A stretch of 64,000 nt of DNA. It comes from Selaginella tamariscina. Lineage: Eukaryota > Streptophyta > Lycopodiopsida > Selaginellales > Selaginellaceae. Positions 60,200-64,000 of the stretch are shown piece by piece (position 1 is the first letter of the stretch; each line of letters opens with the position of its first letter). The notes under the pieces were generated by a model. It was not told where the DNA came from and searched no databases. It worked only from the letters and a program-made list of their open reading frames with translations. The stretch is taken from contig PUQB01000505.1 of the NCBI GenBank assembly GCA_003024785.1, positions 93,190 through 157,189 on the forward strand, in the 5' to 3' direction. Position numbers and translations under genes: made by a program.

Positions 60200-60905
60200 A
60201 TACCATGCGGATGCAATTAAACAATTACTCTCAGTTGATGGCAATATTCATAGCTCATGGTACTCCTCCTGCTCCTATTATAAACCCTCATGTCCGGCCG
60301 GATTTCTTTCGCAGAAATCTTGGAGATGATGTGTACCATTGATTTAACCATTTCACCATGGTTGCTACATATCATTCATGAGATGGTGCTCGATCTTCAA
60401 ACATGACATGTGGACGATTATGACAATGCTTTTCCGTTAGGAGCCATCTGAGTTGGTGATGCAGTTTGGTGTTCGATTTCAGAGCCTTTTGCTGCATGCA
60501 AAACCTAATATGTCGGAATGCATCAAGTTAGATATGTTGTGGCTAGCACTTCGTCAAGACCTTGTGGGGCTTGTGCATGCACTAGCTCCAGTGACTCTTG
60601 ATGATGCTTTAAGGCTGGCACAACGATATGAGTCGTCACCTCTCCCACTTGCACTTTCACGTTCTCTTGTTCCACTTCATGTTGGGGATGGACCTGCTCC
60701 AATGGAGGTTGATGCTGTTGCTGCTCGAGTACCAGCATAAAGTTGGGCCCATGGGCGAGAATGTGGACGTGCAGTTCGTTGTTGGCTGTGTGATGAGGTT
60801 GGACACACGTATCAGCGCTATCAACAGGTTCTCGATTGGCATCCCCCATTTCTGGGGTGGAGGCATTAACGTCAACAACGTCCGATTGGTGCCGCTGCAA
60901 TAGAA
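60200..60905 (+). pseudogene. Gypsy element C gag remnant
   Basis: Gag with IINPHVRPDFFRR-like start, then an open stretch VMQFGVRFQSLLLHAKPNMS, LDMLWLALRQDLVGLV, LDDALRLAQRYESS and PMEVDAVAA (60453-60740). In another frame a zinc knuckle, CWLCDEVGHTYQRY, follows at about 60777-60820; its last Cys is Tyr. Stops at several points. Confidence 0.75.
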
Positions 60906-61027
60906 GGTCTTGATGTAGTGGATCTTCCGGGAAACAACAAATCGCACGAGTAGAGGAAGGTTCTTGTGCAAATAAATTAGTGATCCCTCCGTCTTTCTTT
61001 CGAGAGTATCATCAAGGGGTTCACTTG

Positions 61028-62538
61028 TGTCATAGTTCTAACCTGGTGAGTTGACTACCTAGGTAAAGATTGTGGGATATGTGGGCAAAAAGACCCAAGC
61101 GGACCTGGGTCATCATGACCAGGGGCCCTCTCATAAACACCAATTGGCCCTTTGCCTAGTTGGCATAAGGGGAGAGGGAAAGGTTCTGACATTTGGTATC
61201 AGAGTGGTCCCAGGTTCGATTCCATCAGGGGATGAACTTTGAGTAAAGCTCAAGCCACTAAGGTTGGCGCACTTGTCCTTGCCTAACTAAACCCCTCGAT
61301 CATGTACAGCCAAGCAGCTCTATGATCGTTTGCCTAACTAAACCCCTCGATCACATGTGTACAGTCAAGCGGCTCTATGATCGTTTGCCTGCTCGACATG
61401 TGATGTGATGCAAGCAGCTCTATGATCGTTTGCCTAACTAAACCCCTTGCCTAACTAAACCCCTCGATCATGTACAGCCAAGCAGCTCTATGATCGTTTG
61501 CCTAACTAAACCCCTCGATCACATGTGTACAGTCAAGCGGCTCTATGATCGTTTGCCTGCTCGACATGTGATGTGATGCAAGCAGCTCTATGATCGTTTG
61601 CCTAACTAAACCCCTCGATCACATGTGTACAGCCAAGCGGCTCTATGATCGTTTGCCTAACTAAACCCCTCGATCACATGTGTACAGCCAAGCGGCTCTA
61701 TGATCGCCTCTGGCCCGCTTGACATGTGATGCGAGTCAAGCAGCTCTATGATCGTTTGCCTAACTAAACCCCTGATCGCCTCTGGCCCGCTTGACATGTG
61801 ATGCGAGTCAAGCAGCTCTATGATCGTTTGCCTAACTAAACCCCTCGATCACATGTGTACAGCCAAGCGGCTCTATGATCGCCTCTGGCCCGCTTGACAT
61901 GTGATGCGAGTCAAGCGTAAGTAGAGCTAAGCATGAGTAGAAACGCCTCTGGCCTGCTTGACATGTGATGCGAGTCAAGCGTAAGTAGAGCTAAGCATGA
62001 GTAGAAATGCCTCTGGCTGCACCTTCTCCTTGAAGTCTGTGGAGGAAGGCATAGTAGCAACCCCTTGAAGTCTGTGGATGAGGGCATCCACTTTCTCAAA
62101 TGGGTGGAGAGTGTCATAGTTCTAACCTGGTGAGTTGACTTTACCCATAGAGCCTCTGGCCCGATTGACATGTGATGCGAGTCAAGCGTAAGTAGAGCTA
62201 AGCATGAGTAGAAACGCCTCTGGCTGCACCTTCTAGAGGAAGGGCATGAGTAGAAACGCCTCTGGCTGCACCTTCTGGAGGAAGGCATAGTAGCAACCCC
62301 TTGAAGTCTGTGGACCCCTTGAAGTCTGTGGATGAGGGCATCCACTTTCTCAAATGGGTGGAGAGTGTCATAGTTCTAACCTGGTGAGTTGACTACCTGG
62401 GTAAAGATTGTGGGATATGTGGGATATGTGGGCAAAAAGACCCAAGCAGACCTGGGTCATCATGACCAGGGGCCCTCTCATAAACACCAATTGGCCCTTT
62501 GCCTAGTTGGCATAAGGGGAGAGGGAAAGGTTGTGACA
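61028..62538 (+). mobile_element. TRIM (miniature LTR retroelement) with ACTTG target duplication
   Basis: LTRs of 164 bp (61028-61191) and 173 bp (62366-62538), TGTCATAGTTCTAACC to TTCTGACA or TTGTGACA. The difference is one extra GTGGGATAT in the right copy. ACTTG flanks the element at 61023-61027 and 62539-62543. The primer site TGGTATCAGAGTGG starts at 61194, 2 bp after the LTR, and a purine tract (GGGTGGAGAG) precedes the right LTR. It has no coding capacity; the inside is tandem repeats. It lies within gypsy C between gag and protease. Confidence 0.93.
61270..62365 (+). repeat. Internal tandem repeats of the TRIM
   Basis: Two repeat types. Positions 61290-61900: units of about 55-60 bp built on CAGCTCTATGATCGTTTGCC, TAACTAAACCCCTCGATCA and ATGTGTACAG(C/T)CAAGCGG. 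Positions about 61690-62300: units built on GCCTCTGGCCCGCTTGACAT, GCGAGTCAAGCG and GTAAGTAGAGCTAAGCATGA. A partial LTR start (GTCATAGTTCTAACCTGG) also occurs inside at about 62113. Apparent frames here (61911-62345) are by-products of the repeats. Confidence 0.85.
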
Positions 62539-62569
62539 ACTTGGCACCAGTTCATCCGGTCTTCACTTT

Positions 62570-62880
62570 TTAAGCTCAATTTAATCACATGCCACGTCTT
62601 TCTTTTCAGTGTTGGTCGATACAGGTTCGAGTTTGTCCTCTATTTTTCAGTCTGTTGCTTGCGTTGTGCGATAGAACTAATCTTTATTCTGTACGGCAAC
62701 GGACACACTCATGCTTGTTCGCGGGATGAAGAAGACATTGTTGTTCGTGTTGATGATTGTGAGCTTGAGCTTCAATCTCTGCGGGTGGTGCTAAGTCAAG
62801 CTTTTCACTTTATTCTTGGTATGGATTGGTTGACTCACAATCATGCCAAGTGTGACTTTGAAAAGTCTCCCCCTATTTGA
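62570..62880 (+). pseudogene. Gypsy element C protease remnant
   Basis: One frame has SVLVDTGSSLSSIFQSVACV, the active site of a retroelement aspartic protease (about 62602-62668). After shifts, another frame continues as VVLSQAFHFILGMDWLTHN, the family's conserved C-terminal block. The LTR-A copy 5 starts 75 bp later. Confidence 0.8.
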
Positions 62881-62955
62881 CTCTCCCTCATCTTTCTTTA
62901 ATTCCTCTTATTTCTATTCCACTTCGTCCATCTGCTTCCACCTTTGCTTGCATCA

Positions 62956-64000
62956 TGTCATAGTTCTTACTATGACTCAACCCCTTACTTTGGATGTTGA
63001 CTGTTGTTACCTACTGTACTATGTTGATGAACCCTAGAGGTAGTAGGAAACAGGCCCGCTTAGTGCACTTGGGTATCTGGTAATGGTCCGGCCAGGTGTC
63101 ATTAGGTATTTACAGGAAACTCTAAGCAAAGTTAGAACTTACCTTCTAGAAACCCACCCTCAATTTTGACGTCCCAGTTAGAATGATTGGCTAATGTAGA
63201 TGAGTTTGGCGTGTTTAGTAGGGTTAAGAACACCCCTAGGATTGCCCTAACCCACGCCCTAAAACCCCCACCCCCTTGGGTAGGGTTTTAGGGTTAGAGT
63301 TAGGCTAAGTTAAACACTCTCTCATTAACTTAATAAGGGGCTAGCTAATATAGTGCCAACCCACATACACATACAGGAAAGAGGGGGGGGAGGGGGGGGC
63401 TCTGTCACATAAATAAGGTAGAGTATGTAGGAGTGAGGGTTCCTGGGTTCATGACTGAGCTCTTTTTCCGGTGCAAGCTCTAGCTTGTGTCGTCAAGGCA
63501 CAAACCTTTGTTGTGCTGCCCTACGTCCCACCTTCGGGGTAGCTTACCCTTAACGTTGGTGAATCATGCCTGAGAGGTCTTGTCGGAATGCACGTTCCAA
63601 GAGGTAGAGGTTAAGGCTTGTCTCTAGCCTCCTCCTCCACGTCAAGCTAGGTGTAGCACTCACGGCCAAGCAATGCACATCCGTGTCCTTGTCCAATTGT
63701 GGGTGTGGAATCTTATTTGATAGGTTCACGTTACGTGGTTCCTAAGGATTCATTGAGGGGTTCTAGAGTTGGCATTTAGGAGCCACATTTGTGGTACTTG
63801 GTGCAACTTTTGAATCTAAGGGCTATGGCATGATAACCCACATCATGGAAAGCAGTGTCACATGGAGAAGTGACACTGGGCTAGATGTCACATGATACAA
63901 CGCCCGAGGCATGCCCTTTGGGGTTGTGTCATGGGTTTGTCGCCAAGGGGTTGGATACTCTAGTAAACATACATGCTAGTGTTTGCACTAGGTGCTAAAC
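62956..64000 (+). repeat. LTR-A copy 5 (runs past the window end)
   Basis: Begins TGTCATAGTTCTTACTATGA in the opposite plus-strand orientation to copies 1, 3 and 4, and continues for 1,045 of an expected ~1,760 bp. It includes the G run near 63380-63400. CATCA precedes it (62951-62955); whether this is the target duplication needs sequence beyond the window. Confidence 0.9.

Noticed and set aside
61194-61240. Possible tRNA gene
   Set aside because: Only the primer-site match and a B-box-like stretch are present; there is no cloverleaf.
61911-62345. 144-residue frame with repeated segments
   Set aside because: It is produced by the TRIM internal repeats and has no independent support.

Overview
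The window is nuclear DNA of a land plant. The evidence is a GRAS-domain protein, a COMT-type O-methyltransferase, a GT-2-type trihelix factor, initiator-Met primer-binding sites and CCCTAAA-like motifs inside repeats. The coding sequences do not fix the species. The Tf1/sushi-like chromovirus and the general texture would suit a non-seed plant such as a moss, lycophyte or fern, but that is inference. All four host genes lie on the minus strand.

Layout. 1-7.4 kb: remains of a Ty3/gypsy element (A), broken by a long-LTR family called LTR-A here; one stretch has been inverted. 7.4-9.6 kb: AT-rich spacer with a foldback MITE. 9.7-11.3 kb: GRAS gene. 12.3-13.5 kb: O-methyltransferase gene. 13.5-16.7 kb: AT-rich DNA. 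16.7-30.4 kb: old gypsy element B, which hosts a Tf1/sushi-like chromovirus (copy 1), which in turn hosts a solo LTR-A. 30.9-43.2 kb: a minus-strand short-LTR retroelement (D), which hosts a second solo LTR-A, which hosts a nearly intact second Tf1/sushi-like chromovirus (copy 2). 43.2-48.3 kb: unassigned repeat-like DNA with a degenerate minisatellite. 48.3-51.1 kb: a complete PIF/Harbinger transposon. 51.9-55.5 kb: GT-2-like trihelix gene. 56.9-59.9 kb: AAMP-type WD40 gene with 12 exons. 60.2-64 kb: gypsy element C, carrying a TRIM element with its target duplication and another LTR-A running off the end.

Most notable points. (1) The Tf1/sushi-like chromovirus has no tRNA primer site. A 13-nt sequence at the predicted transcript start is the exact reverse complement of the segment 2 nt after the 5' LTR, which is the layout used for self-priming in Tf1. 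It recurs in both copies, with one mismatch in the older. (2) Gypsy B carries an archaeal-type RNase H domain between its 5' LTR and gag, besides the usual gypsy RNase H in pol. (3) Insertion junctions are readable to the base: 5-bp duplications flank two solo LTR-As, the intact chromovirus and the TRIM, and TTA flanks the Harbinger element. (4) All four host genes contain isolated one-base indels that, once allowed for, restore every exon phase. This looks more like consensus error than four decaying genes.

The host genes appear to be unrelated neighbours; nothing indicates a shared pathway.
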